Assembly (NCBI GenBank): GCA_041394325.1
Contig: JAWKIJ010000001.1
Coordinates: forward strand, 1,302,001 to 1,366,000
DNA length: 64,000 nucleotides
From: JAWKIJ01 sp041394325
Lineage (GTDB): Bacteria; Actinomycetota; Acidimicrobiia; Acidimicrobiales; Microtrichaceae
Direction: 5' to 3'
Below the pieces are notes generated by a model. That model worked only from the letters and a program-made list of their open reading frames with translations, did no database searches and had not been told where the DNA came from. Shown here piece after piece: positions 56,704-64,000 of the stretch (the first letter of the stretch is position 1; the number at the start of each line of letters is the position of its first letter). The translations under genes were made by a program, and so were the position numbers.

Positions 56704-58272
56704 TCAGATGGTCCGGCCGGCAGCGGCCCAGTACTCGTCCTTGAGGAGCCGTTTGTAGAGCTTTCCCGTCGGATGGCGGGGTAGCTCCTCGCGGAAGTCG
56801 ACCGAGCGCGGGCACTTTACATCCGCGAGGTGCTGACGGCAGTAGTCGAGCAGGGTCCGTTCGAGCTCCGGTCCCGCGGCGAGCCCGTCGACGGGTTGCA
56901 CGACCGCCTTGACCTGCTCGCCGAAATCGTCGTCGGGGATGCCGAACACCGCCACATCGGCGACCGCCGGATGCATCGCCAACAGGTTCTCGGCCTCCTG
57001 GGGATAGACGTTCACGCCACCGGTGATGATCATGTAGGCCTTGCGGTCGGTGAGGTAGAGGAAGCCGTCCTCGTCGACGCGGCCGACGTCACCGAGGGTC
57101 GACCAGCCCCGGCCGAGCGGATCGCGGCTCGACGCGGTCTTGTCGGGGTCGTGGTGGTATTCGAACGTCGACGCGGCCTCTCCCTCGAAGTAGACGGTGC
57201 CGATCTCGCCGGTGGGCAACTCCCGACCGTCCTCGCCGACGATGTGCAGGATCCCGATGAGAGCCTTGCCGACGCTGCCGGGGTGGGCGAGCCAGTCCTC
57301 GCTGTTGGTGTACACGAAGCCGTTTCCCTCGGTGCCCGCGTAGTACTCGTGCAGGACCGGACCCCACCAGTCGATCATCGCCTGCTTCACCTCGACCGGG
57401 CACGGTGCCGCCGCGTGAACGACGGTGCGGAGCGACGAGACGTCGTAGCGCCCGCGGACGGCGTCGGGCAGCTTGAGCATCCGGATGAACATCGTGGGAA
57501 CGGTCTGGGAGAACGTGATCCGGTGCTGCTCGACCAGGGCGAGGTAGCGCTCGGGGTCGAAGTGCTCCATCACGACGACCGTGCCGCCGGTGCGGTTCAC
57601 CGCACGACAGAAGCGCAGGGGAGCCGCGTGGTACAACGGCGCGGGCGACAGGTACATGGTGTCGGGGGCGGCACCGAACAGCATCTGGGCGAGCATCGTC
57701 ACGCCGTCGTTGCCCTCCCCGAGTGGAGCGTCCAGCATCGCGACCTTGACGCCCTTGGGGCGTCCGGTGGTGCCGGAGCTGTACAACATGTCCTGTCCCT
57801 CGACCCGGTCCTCGTCGATGGGTGTCGGGTCCTGTGCGGCGATCGCACGGTCGTAGTCGTCGTACCCGTCCACGACGCCGTAGCGGTCGCCATCCACCAT
57901 CAGGCGCAGCGACACGCCGTCCATGAGATCGCGTAGCTCGGCCGCCTGATCGGCCTTGTGGTGGGAGGTGACGAAAGCCTTCGCCTCGCAGTCCCCGATG
58001 ATGTAGGCCATCTCCTCGGTGGTGAGCCGGCTGCTCATGGCCGTGTAGTAGAGGCCGGCGTAATGGGCACCCCACATGATCGGCAGGAACCTCACATGGT
58101 TCTCCATGCAGAACGCCATGTGGTCGCCCGGCTGGAGGCCGGCGGCGCGGAGCACCCGCGCGAAGCGGTTTGCCTCGGCATCGAGTTGGGCGTAGGTCAG
58201 GACCTCGCCGGAGTCGGCCATCACGATCGCGGCCTTGTCGGGCGTGGTCCGTGCGAAATCACCTGGGAACAT
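56704..58272 (-). CDS. Acyl-CoA synthetase (AMP-binding enzyme)
   Basis: A 522-residue ANL-family ligase that activates a carboxylic acid with ATP to the adenylate and then the CoA thioester. The P-loop is YSSGTTGRPKGV, A8 is TLGDVGRVDEDGFLYLTDR and the C-terminal Lys lies in PTGKLYKRLL. Length and the GTEGNGFVYT region fit fatty acyl-CoA ligases of the FadD type, with unknown chain length. It has a leaderless-type -10 (TATGGT) and is convergent with the pseudokinase. Confidence 0.88.
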   Translation of the reverse strand: MFPGDFARTTPDKAAIVMADSGEVLTYAQLDAEANRFARVLRAAGLQPGDHMAFCMENHVRFLPIMWGAHYAGLYYTAMSSRLTTEEMAYIIGDCEAKAFVTSHHKADQAAELRDLMDGVSLRLMVDGDRYGVVDGYDDYDRAIAAQDPTPIDEDRVEGQDMLYSSGTTGRPKGVKVAMLDAPLGEGNDGVTMLAQMLFGAAPDTMYLSPAPLYHAAPLRFCRAVNRTGGTVVVMEHFDPERYLALVEQHRITFSQTVPTMFIRMLKLPDAVRGRYDVSSLRTVVHAAAPCPVEVKQAMIDWWGPVLHEYYAGTEGNGFVYTNSEDWLAHPGSVGKALIGILHIVGEDGRELPTGEIGTVYFEGEAASTFEYHHDPDKTASSRDPLGRGWSTLGDVGRVDEDGFLYLTDRKAYMIITGGVNVYPQEAENLLAMHPAVADVAVFGIPDDDFGEQVKAVVQPVDGLAAGPELERTLLDYCRQHLADVKCPRSVDFREELPRHPTGKLYKRLLKDEYWAAAGRTI

Positions 58273-58278
58273 CGCGTC

Positions 58279-58284
58279 ACCATA
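58279..58284 (-). promoter_or_regulatory. Leaderless-type -10 (TATGGT) of the acyl-CoA synthetase gene
   Basis: On the minus strand TATGGT ends 6 nt before the ATG at 58272. Confidence 0.5.
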
Positions 58285-58347
58285 CGGCTAACGGCTGCCG
58301 CTGGGGGAGGCTGGTGGGGGCATCGGGAATCGACGTGGTCGGAGGTG

Positions 58348-58353
58348 GATAAT
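58348..58353 (+). promoter_or_regulatory. Possible -10 (GATAAT) of the alkB gene
   Basis: GATAAT ends 8 nt before ATG 58362. It differs in its first base from the TAnnnT pattern of the other leaderless sites. Confidence 0.35.
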
Positions 58354-58361
58354 GAAGGCCG

Positions 58362-59009
58362 ATGGCTGCGACGCTGCTGCCCCGTGAACGCGAGGACCTC
58401 GCGCCGGACGCCGTGTGGATGCCCGACCATCTGAGCCTCGGTGACCAGCGCCGACTCGTCGGGGCCTGGCACGAGTGGCGCTCCGGGCCCGCGGGCGCTC
58501 GCCGCCTCACGATGCCCAACGGCGCCACCATGTCGATCGACACGGTGAGCCTCGGCTGGCACTGGTCGCCGTATCGCTATTCACGCACGGTGGACGGGAT
58601 CACGCCGGTGCGCGAACTACCTCGTTGGCTGGTGTGTCAGGCCCGAGCGGCTCTCGTGGCAGCCTGGGGCGAGGACGCCGCGGCGGACTATCGGCCCGAC
58701 GTGGCGCTCGTCAACTTCTACGGGCCCGGGTCGAAGCTCGGCCTTCACCGTGACGCCGACGAAGGGTGCGACGCGCCGATCGTGTCGTTCAGCGTGGGCG
58801 ATCGCGGGCGATTCCGCTTCGGCAACACCGAGACGCGCGGTCGGCCGTGGCGCGACGTCGACCTCGAGTCGGGCGACGTCGTGGTGTTCGGCGGGGCATC
58901 GCGCTACGCGTATCACGGGGTGACCCGCATCTTCCCCGGCACGGCCACGGCCGAGACGGGGCTGGGAACCGGCCGTCTGAACATCACCCTCCGAACGACG
59001 GGACGGTGA
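58362..59009 (+). CDS. alkB: AlkB-like 2-oxoglutarate/Fe(II) dioxygenase
   Basis: A 215-residue AlkB-family dioxygenase that removes alkyl groups from bases by oxidation. The motif NFYGPGSKLGLHRDADE carries the iron-binding His and Asp, YAYHGVTRI carries the second His, and RLNITLR binds 2-oxoglutarate. Together with the alkyltransferase at 50384 the window encodes two direct-reversal repair enzymes. Confidence 0.93.
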   Translation: MAATLLPREREDLAPDAVWMPDHLSLGDQRRLVGAWHEWRSGPAGARRLTMPNGATMSIDTVSLGWHWSPYRYSRTVDGITPVRELPRWLVCQARAALVAAWGEDAAADYRPDVALVNFYGPGSKLGLHRDADEGCDAPIVSFSVGDRGRFRFGNTETRGRPWRDVDLESGDVVVFGGASRYAYHGVTRIFPGTATAETGLGTGRLNITLRTTGR

Positions 59010-59028
59010 GCGGCGACCCGACCCGGAC

Positions 59029-59080
59029 TTGCAGTCCCTGTTAGGCATGCTTACACTCTCGAAGGTTCGGCATACCTAAC
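59029..59080 (+). promoter_or_regulatory. efeUOB promoter with DtxR/IdeR-like boxes
   Basis: TTGCAG (59029-59034), a 17-nt spacer and TACACT (59052-59057) form the promoter. TTAGGCATGCTTAC (59041-59054) is a partial palindrome overlapping the spacer and -10, and GAAGGTTCGGCATACCTAA (59061-59079) matches 14 of 19 positions of the IdeR/DtxR box. Iron-loaded regulator would block transcription here; the leader to the efeU start is about 105 nt. Confidence 0.75.
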
Positions 59081-59170
59081 AACATCGCCGAACGATTGAT
59101 CCGATCGTGCAGAGCCGGCGCGATCGGGCGTGTGTCGACGCGCACGTTCATCCGGGAGGTCCGTTTCGTC

Positions 59171-60028
59171 GTGTTCGCCAACTTCCTCATCGGGCTTCGC
59201 GAGGGACTCGAGGCCGCGTTGGTCGTGGGGATCCTCGTCGCGTACCTGCTCAAGACCGGACGGCGCGACCTGCTCCGCTACGTGTGGGTGGGCACCGCCG
59301 TGGCGGTGGTCGTGTCGCTGGCTGCCGGTGCAGCGCTGACGTTCGGCCCGAAGGGTCTCAGCTTCGAGGCGCAGGAGGCGATCGGCGGCAGCCTCTCGTT
59401 GGTGGCGGTGGCGTTCGTCACCTGGATGATCGTGTGGATGGCGCGCACCTCGGCCCATCTCAAGGGCGACCTCGAGCACGCGCTCGACGACGCTGTGACC
59501 GCCGGCCGGTGGAGCATCGTCTCGCTCGCCCTGCTGGCCGTCGGCCGTGAGGGATTGGAGACGGCGCTGTTCCTGTGGGCGGCCACGAAGGCCACCGGTT
59601 CGGGCGCCCAACCGCTGATCGGTGCCGCGCTCGGCATAGCGCTCGCGGTCGCGCTGGGCGTCGCCATCACGAAGGGTGCGGTGCGGATCGACCTCGCCAA
59701 GTTCTTCACCTGGACGGCGGCCGCGCTGATCCTCGTCGCCGCAGGCGTGCTGGCCTACGGGATCCACGACCTCCAGGAGGCGAACATCCTGCCGGGCCTC
59801 GGCAACCTCGCCTTCGACGTCAGCAACCAGATCCCGCCCACGAGCTGGTACGGCACCCTCCTCAAGGGCACGGTCAACTTCTCACCGGCGACCACCTGGC
59901 TGGAGGCCATCGCATGGCTTGCCTACATGGTCGTCGTGGTCCCGCTGTTCGTGTGGGCGAAGCGCTCCGCCCGCCCTCAACCCCGCCCACCGATCCACAC
60001 GATCCCCCACCTGGAAGGAACCCTGTGA
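59171..60028 (+). CDS. efeU: Iron permease EfeU
   Basis: A 285-residue FTR1-type permease that imports ferric iron produced from ferrous iron by EfeB and EfeO. It has seven hydrophobic helices and both REGLE motifs, REGLEAALV at 10-18 and REGLETALF near 126-134, which carry the iron. GTG 59171 is chosen because GGAGG lies 11-12 nt upstream and it places the first motif at the usual depth. Its stop overlaps the GTG of efeO. Confidence 0.92.
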   Translation: MFANFLIGLREGLEAALVVGILVAYLLKTGRRDLLRYVWVGTAVAVVVSLAAGAALTFGPKGLSFEAQEAIGGSLSLVAVAFVTWMIVWMARTSAHLKGDLEHALDDAVTAGRWSIVSLALLAVGREGLETALFLWAATKATGSGAQPLIGAALGIALAVALGVAITKGAVRIDLAKFFTWTAAALILVAAGVLAYGIHDLQEANILPGLGNLAFDVSNQIPPTSWYGTLLKGTVNFSPATTWLEAIAWLAYMVVVVPLFVWAKRSARPQPRPPIHTIPHLEGTL

Positions 60029-61226
60029 CCCACCCCCGACCCGTCGCGGCCCTCGTTCACGAGCCGCCTCGCTGCTGACCGCTGCGGCGGTGGTGGCGAC
60101 CGCCGCCGCGTGCACCGACAACTCCACCGGATCGAACGGCGACGACTCCCGCTCGATCGCGGTCGAGAGTTCGGCGACGACGTGCAAGCTCTCAGCGACC
60201 AGCGCACCGGCCGGCACGTTGCGCTTCAACGTGCGCAACACCGGGAGCGACGTGACCGAGTTCTATCTCCTGGCCAAGAACAAGACCCGCATCATCGGCG
60301 AGATCGAGAACGTCGGCCCGGGCATCACGAGGAACCTCGTCGTCCGCGCCGCCACCGACACCTACTTCACGCGTTGCGTACCCGGGATGAAGGGCGACGG
60401 CATCACCGCCAAGTTCACCGTCACCAAGACCGACGGCCCCCAGCCCGTCCTCGCCAATGCCGCGTTGCTGGACACCGCGATGGTCACCTACAAGAAGTAC
60501 GTGAACGACCAGGTCGAAGCACTGACGCCGGCGACCCGCCGGTTCGCCGCCGCGGTCATCGCCCGCGACGACGACGCCGCCCGGGCCCAGTACGCGTCGG
60601 CGCGGATGCACTGGGAGGCGATCGAACCGGTCGCGGAGTCCTTCGGCGACCTCGACCCGCGCCTCGACCTGCGCGAGGCCGACCTGGAGAAGGGCCAGGA
60701 GTGGACCGGTTGGCACCGTCTCGAGAAGGACCTCTGGCCACCGGCGCCAGAGGCCAACGACGGCAAGACCTACGTGCCGTTGACCGACGCCGAACGCAAG
60801 GACCTGGCCGACCGTCTCGTCGACGACACCGTCGAGCTCGAACAACGGGTCAAGGCGCTCGTGTTGAGCCCCGACCAACTGGGCAACGGCGCCAAGGAAC
60901 TCCTCGACGAGGTCGCGACCGGCAAGGTCACCGGTGAGGAGGAGATCTGGTCCCACACCGACCTGTGGGACTTCCAGGCGAACGTCGAGGGTGCTCGTGA
61001 GGCCTTCACGGCGCTCACGCCGGTGCTCAAGGTCACCAAGCCGGCGTTGATCCCGACGCTGGACGAGCGATTCGCGAAGGTGCAGGCGCTCCTCGACTCG
61101 CACAAGGTCGGGGACGGCTGGAAGTACTACGACGAGTTGGACAAGGACCAGATCAAGGCCCTCGCCGACGCCGTCAACGCCCTCGGCGAACCGCTCTCGG
61201 AGTTGACCGCCGCAACGGTGTCCTGA
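60025..61226 (+). CDS. efeO: Iron-uptake lipoprotein EfeO (frameshifted near the start)
   Basis: About 400 residues. From GTG 60025 (GTGA overlap with efeU) the frame reads VTHPRPVAAL and then breaks; the next frame continues RSRAASLLTAAAVVATAAACTDN, a lipoprotein signal with the lipobox Cys. A missing base near 60040-60056 is the simplest explanation. The mature part has a cupredoxin domain (about 45-135) and an M75 imelysin-like domain with GWHRLEKDLW, whose HXXE binds metal. Confidence 0.88.
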
Positions 61227-61230
61227 TCCG

Positions 61231-62538
61231 GTGGGCGCCGACATCTCCCGACGGGCACTGCTCGGCACGGCGGCCGGTGCCGCGGCACTCGGCGCGACGC
61301 CGGCGGTACTGGCAGCGGCCACCGGCTCGGCGGACGGGTCCGGGGGGGAGGTGTCGGCGTACGGGGGCGGATCCCCGTCCTCCGGATCGGGCGCGGCGGG
61401 TTCCGGTGTCGTCGCGTTCGAGGGCCGTCACCAGGCGGGGATCGTCACCCCCGCCCAGGACCGCCTCCACTTCGCCTCCTTCGACCTGCTGACCGATTCA
61501 CGCGGTCGGGTCGTCGACCTGCTGCGTCGCTGGACGGACGCGGCGCGGGAAATGACCGCCGGGAGGCCCGTGGGAGCCTCGGGCGCGCTCGACGGCCCCG
61601 CCGACGCCCCGCCGGAGGACACGGGAGAGGCACTCGACCTCGACCCGTCCCGGCTCACCATCACCTTCGGGTTTGGTGCGGGCCTGTGGAATCGAGACGG
61701 CCGCGACCGCTACGGGATGGGTGCGCCGCCGTCCAAGTTGATCGACCTCCCGCACTTCCCCGGGGACAAGCTCGATCCCGCATTGACGGGGGGCGACCTG
61801 TGCGTTCAGGCATGTGCCAACGATCCCCAGGTCGCGGTCCACGCGGTGCGCAACCTCGCCCGGATCGCGATGGGCACCGCCGGAGTCCGCTGGTCCCAAC
61901 TCGGATTCGGTCGAACCTCCTCGACCTCCACCAGTCAGGCCACACCCCGCAACCTGTTCGGCTTCAAGGACGGGACGGCGAACATCAAGGCCGAGGAGCG
62001 TGAGGCGCTGGACCGTCATGTCTGGGTGCGGCCCGGCGACGGCGATCCCGCGATGGTGGACGGCACCTACATGGTGACGCGGCGGATCAACATGCACATC
62101 GAGATCTGGGACCGCACCTCTCTGGGCGAGCAGGAGAACCTCGTCGGCCGCCAGAAGGGTTCGGGCTCGCCCCTGTCGGGAGGCGACGAGTTCACCCCAC
62201 TGAACCTCTCCATGAAGGGGTTCGGTGGCGCGCCGATCATTCCGGTGGACAGCCACGTCCGTGCGGCGCATCCCGATCTCAACGGTGGGGCACGGCTCCT
62301 GCGTCGGGGCTACAACTTCACCGACGGTTCCGACGGTCTCGGACGGCTCGACGCCGGTCTCTTCTTCATCGCGTTCATCCGGGATCCCGCCGAGCAGTAC
62401 GTCCCGATGCAGACGCGGATGGCCACAACGGACCGGATGTCGGTGGAATACCTCCAACACACGGGATCCGGGTTGTTCGCCGTGCCTCCCGGCGCCGACG
62501 GTCCTCGTGACTTCGTGGGCCGCCGGTTCTTCGACTGA
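61231..62538 (+). CDS. efeB: Dyp-type heme peroxidase EfeB
   Basis: A 435-residue Dyp-type peroxidase that oxidises ferrous iron for uptake by EfeU. A twin-arginine signal (SRRALLGTAAGAAALG) starts it, so it should leave through the Tat system; tatA is at 7458. The GFKDGTANI segment carries the GXXDG motif with the distal Asp; the heme His lies in the middle of the second half. GTG 61231 is 4 nt after the efeO stop. Confidence 0.93.
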   Translation: MGADISRRALLGTAAGAAALGATPAVLAAATGSADGSGGEVSAYGGGSPSSGSGAAGSGVVAFEGRHQAGIVTPAQDRLHFASFDLLTDSRGRVVDLLRRWTDAAREMTAGRPVGASGALDGPADAPPEDTGEALDLDPSRLTITFGFGAGLWNRDGRDRYGMGAPPSKLIDLPHFPGDKLDPALTGGDLCVQACANDPQVAVHAVRNLARIAMGTAGVRWSQLGFGRTSSTSTSQATPRNLFGFKDGTANIKAEEREALDRHVWVRPGDGDPAMVDGTYMVTRRINMHIEIWDRTSLGEQENLVGRQKGSGSPLSGGDEFTPLNLSMKGFGGAPIIPVDSHVRAAHPDLNGGARLLRRGYNFTDGSDGLGRLDAGLFFIAFIRDPAEQYVPMQTRMATTDRMSVEYLQHTGSGLFAVPPGADGPRDFVGRRFFD

Positions 62539-62630
62539 TCGGTTCGCATCGCGGGTTGCTCGGTCGCCGGACTTGAACAATTTGGTCCGAATGACTCAAT
62601 CGCCGGTTGATTCGGCCGACAACAGCACCG

Positions 62631-63671
62631 ATGGAAGAGATCACCGGGGCCGTCAGCGATCGGTGTGCCGCGGATGTCATCGTCGTGGAGTCGGCTCTCG
62701 CCGTCGGCGCCGGTGACCGCGACTACCTGATCGCACAGTCCGACCTGGTCGAGGTGCTCTCGTTCGGCGGCGACACCGACGTGAGCGTCGAGACGAGTGC
62801 CGGCGGCCCCGTCGAGGAGATCGCCGGCACGCCGGTGCTCCGCCTCGCCGATGAGATCGTTCCGATCGTGACGCTGGTGGATCTGCTCGAACCCGGGCGG
62901 GGCCCCTCGTCGGCGGGAACCCGTTTGGTGGTGGTCGAGGCCGACGGTCGGCGGCTCGGCCTGCGCGTCGCGCGGATCGGCGGTCTCGAGGACGTTGCCG
63001 TACAGCCCGTGAACACCCGCCTGGTGGGGGGTGGACACTTCTCCGGTTGCGCGGTGCGTGACGACGGATCGCTGTCGTTGATGCTCGACGTCGGCGTCCT
63101 CCTCGGTCGGGTTGCGCTCGATCCTGCACCGACCAGCCGGCGGGCGACCGCTCCTGCGAACGGTGTGGCGAAGGGTTCGACGAACGGATCACCGGTCAGG
63201 ATCGTGGCCGTCGACGGACGACCCGTCGGTGCCGGCGACTCCGGTGTCGCCACGTACGCCACCTTCGACGTCGGTGGATGCCGCTACGGCATCGACGCCG
63301 CCGACGTGTGCGAGATCGTGCCCGGCCGGGAGATCTCGCCGGTGCCCATGTCTGCCCCCGGCGTGGCGGGCCTCGTGAACGCGCAGGGCCGGGCCACCGT
63401 GGCGATCGACCTCCGCATCCTGCTCGGGGTCGATCCGGACACGAATGCAGGCGGATCGACGGAGATCGTGCTCGACGGGATACACGGACCGGTCGCCCTG
63501 ATCGTCGACCGGATCGACGATGTGCTCGACGCGGAGCGCTCGAGGTTGGCGCAGCGACCCGCGACGTTGCCGACCCCGATCCGCGACCTGGTCGCCGCCG
63601 TGCAACGGTTCGATTCGGGCCTGTTGCCGGTCATCGACCTCGGCATGGTCACCGGGGCGGTGGCCCGATGA
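62631..63671 (+). CDS. Tandem CheW-like chemotaxis protein
   Basis: A 346-residue protein with two CheW-like domains. The first (about 10-155) resembles the CheA P5 regulatory domain (DRDYLIAQSDLVEVL, LRLADEIVPIVTLVDLL, RLVVVEADGRRLGLRV); the second (about 200-345) is a CheW fold (YATFDVGGCRYGIDAADVCEIV, VAGLVNAQGRATVAIDLR). It would couple receptors to CheA. The start ATG 62631 has no clear ribosome-binding site; a TTG at 62607 is the alternative. Its stop overlaps the next ATG (ATGA). Confidence 0.78.
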   Translation: MEEITGAVSDRCAADVIVVESALAVGAGDRDYLIAQSDLVEVLSFGGDTDVSVETSAGGPVEEIAGTPVLRLADEIVPIVTLVDLLEPGRGPSSAGTRLVVVEADGRRLGLRVARIGGLEDVAVQPVNTRLVGGGHFSGCAVRDDGSLSLMLDVGVLLGRVALDPAPTSRRATAPANGVAKGSTNGSPVRIVAVDGRPVGAGDSGVATYATFDVGGCRYGIDAADVCEIVPGREISPVPMSAPGVAGLVNAQGRATVAIDLRILLGVDPDTNAGGSTEIVLDGIHGPVALIVDRIDDVLDAERSRLAQRPATLPTPIRDLVAAVQRFDSGLLPVIDLGMVTGAVAR

Positions 63672-64000
63672 ACCTCGGTCATCCCACGAGCCGACCGCCG
63701 CTCGATCCGCCGTCGACGACACCGCCGCCCTATGACCCGTCGATCCGCCCGTACCCGGCCGAGCCGGCGATGCGGGTCGACGTGGCCGATCCCGCACCAA
63801 CCCGCCCCCTCGAGGAGATGTCCATGCTTGCCTCCGGCCCCCCGACCAGATCCACCGACGACCCGAGCGGATGGAGCATCGACAACACGTCGCCGATCGC
63901 CATGGTGCTCGCGGACGAGACCGGCCGCATCCGGGCGATGAACGCCGCGGCGTTGAACCTGCTCGAAGCGCTGGCGGACGTCGGCTCGACCGATCCTCGC
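63668..64000 (+). CDS. PAS-containing protein, likely chemoreceptor, 5' fragment
   Basis: Only 111 codons are in the window, starting at ATG 63668, coupled to the CheW-like gene. After a Pro-rich tail of about 70 residues a PAS-like segment begins (SPIAMVLADETGRIRAMNAAALNLL). Next to a CheW-type protein, this is most likely a methyl-accepting chemotaxis protein with a cytoplasmic PAS sensor. The receptor's signalling domain lies beyond the window. Confidence 0.5.
   Translation, partial: MNLGHPTSRPPLDPPSTTPPPYDPSIRPYPAEPAMRVDVADPAPTRPLEEMSMLASGPPTRSTDDPSGWSIDNTSPIAMVLADETGRIRAMNAAALNLLEALADVGSTDPR

Overview
The window is a gene-dense piece of a high-GC actinobacterial chromosome. Two WhiB proteins, an UPF0182 membrane protein, a DUF2342 zincin, an F420-type LLM oxidoreductase, a DivIVA-like coiled-coil protein, polyphosphate kinases and heavy GTG-start use point to Actinobacteria. 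The gene mix is most like class Acidimicrobiia, which is an inference. I see no rRNA, tRNA, CRISPR array, insertion sequence or prophage. No stretch over about 300 bases lacks a gene. Genes are often joined by ATGA or GTGA overlaps, and convergent genes mostly overlap at their 3' ends.

Layout. 0-6.2 kb: a MoxR-type AAA ATPase, an ABC exporter pair and the VWA partner of the ATPase. 6.4-12.7 kb: whiB, a formyl-THF cyclo-ligase, tatA, a second whiB, an HtrA protease, a small protein, a NUDIX hydrolase and ppk1. 12.7-16.6 kb: a phosphate block (PHO box, pstB, phoU, phoR, phoB) divergent from ppk1. 16.6-25.6 kb: an MFS transporter, the DUF2342 zincin coupled to a degenerate HtrA-like protein, moaE, an acidic-repeat membrane protein, an MreB-like actin, a HEAT-repeat protein and a YlbL-like PDZ/Lon-type protease. 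25.7-28.3 kb: a long DivIVA-like protein whose C terminus resembles a phage Mu F-like domain. 28.4-38 kb: UPF0182, DedA, a secreted protein, a GGDEF-EAL protein, msrA, a monooxygenase-like protein and a zinc peptidase. 37.7-45.9 kb: an ATP-grasp enzyme, a ClC channel, two glycosyltransferases, a GH3 glycosidase and an LLM oxidoreductase. 46.3-49.5 kb: yceI/marR, an enoyl-CoA hydratase and ppk2. 49.6-58.3 kb: DNA repair and lipid-type genes (MGMT, Dabb, two SDRs, a TetR regulator with a PF10118 protein, an SsuB-like ATPase, a pseudokinase and an acyl-CoA synthetase). 58.4-64 kb: alkB, the iron-uptake operon efeUOB under DtxR/IdeR-like boxes, and the start of a chemotaxis locus.

Two themes cross the window. 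First, about twenty genes carry a TAnnnT hexamer (one is GATAAT) ending 6-9 nt before the start codon, the signature of leaderless transcription. Second, at least twelve genes are broken by single-base frame changes, mostly one base missing from a short G or C run, with conserved sequence continuing in the next frame. I read these as residual consensus errors in a long-read assembly rather than biological decay, and I annotate the genes across them.

The best regulatory signals are a tandem 11-bp PHO box between ppk1 and pstB, paired MarR-type operators on a near-consensus yceI promoter, a TetR-type dyad over a promoter at 52.7 kb, and an iron-box promoter in front of efeU. The most unusual proteins are the DivIVA/Mu F-like fusion, a pseudokinase that lost its N-lobe and catalytic HRD motif, and an HtrA-like protein with no catalytic triad.
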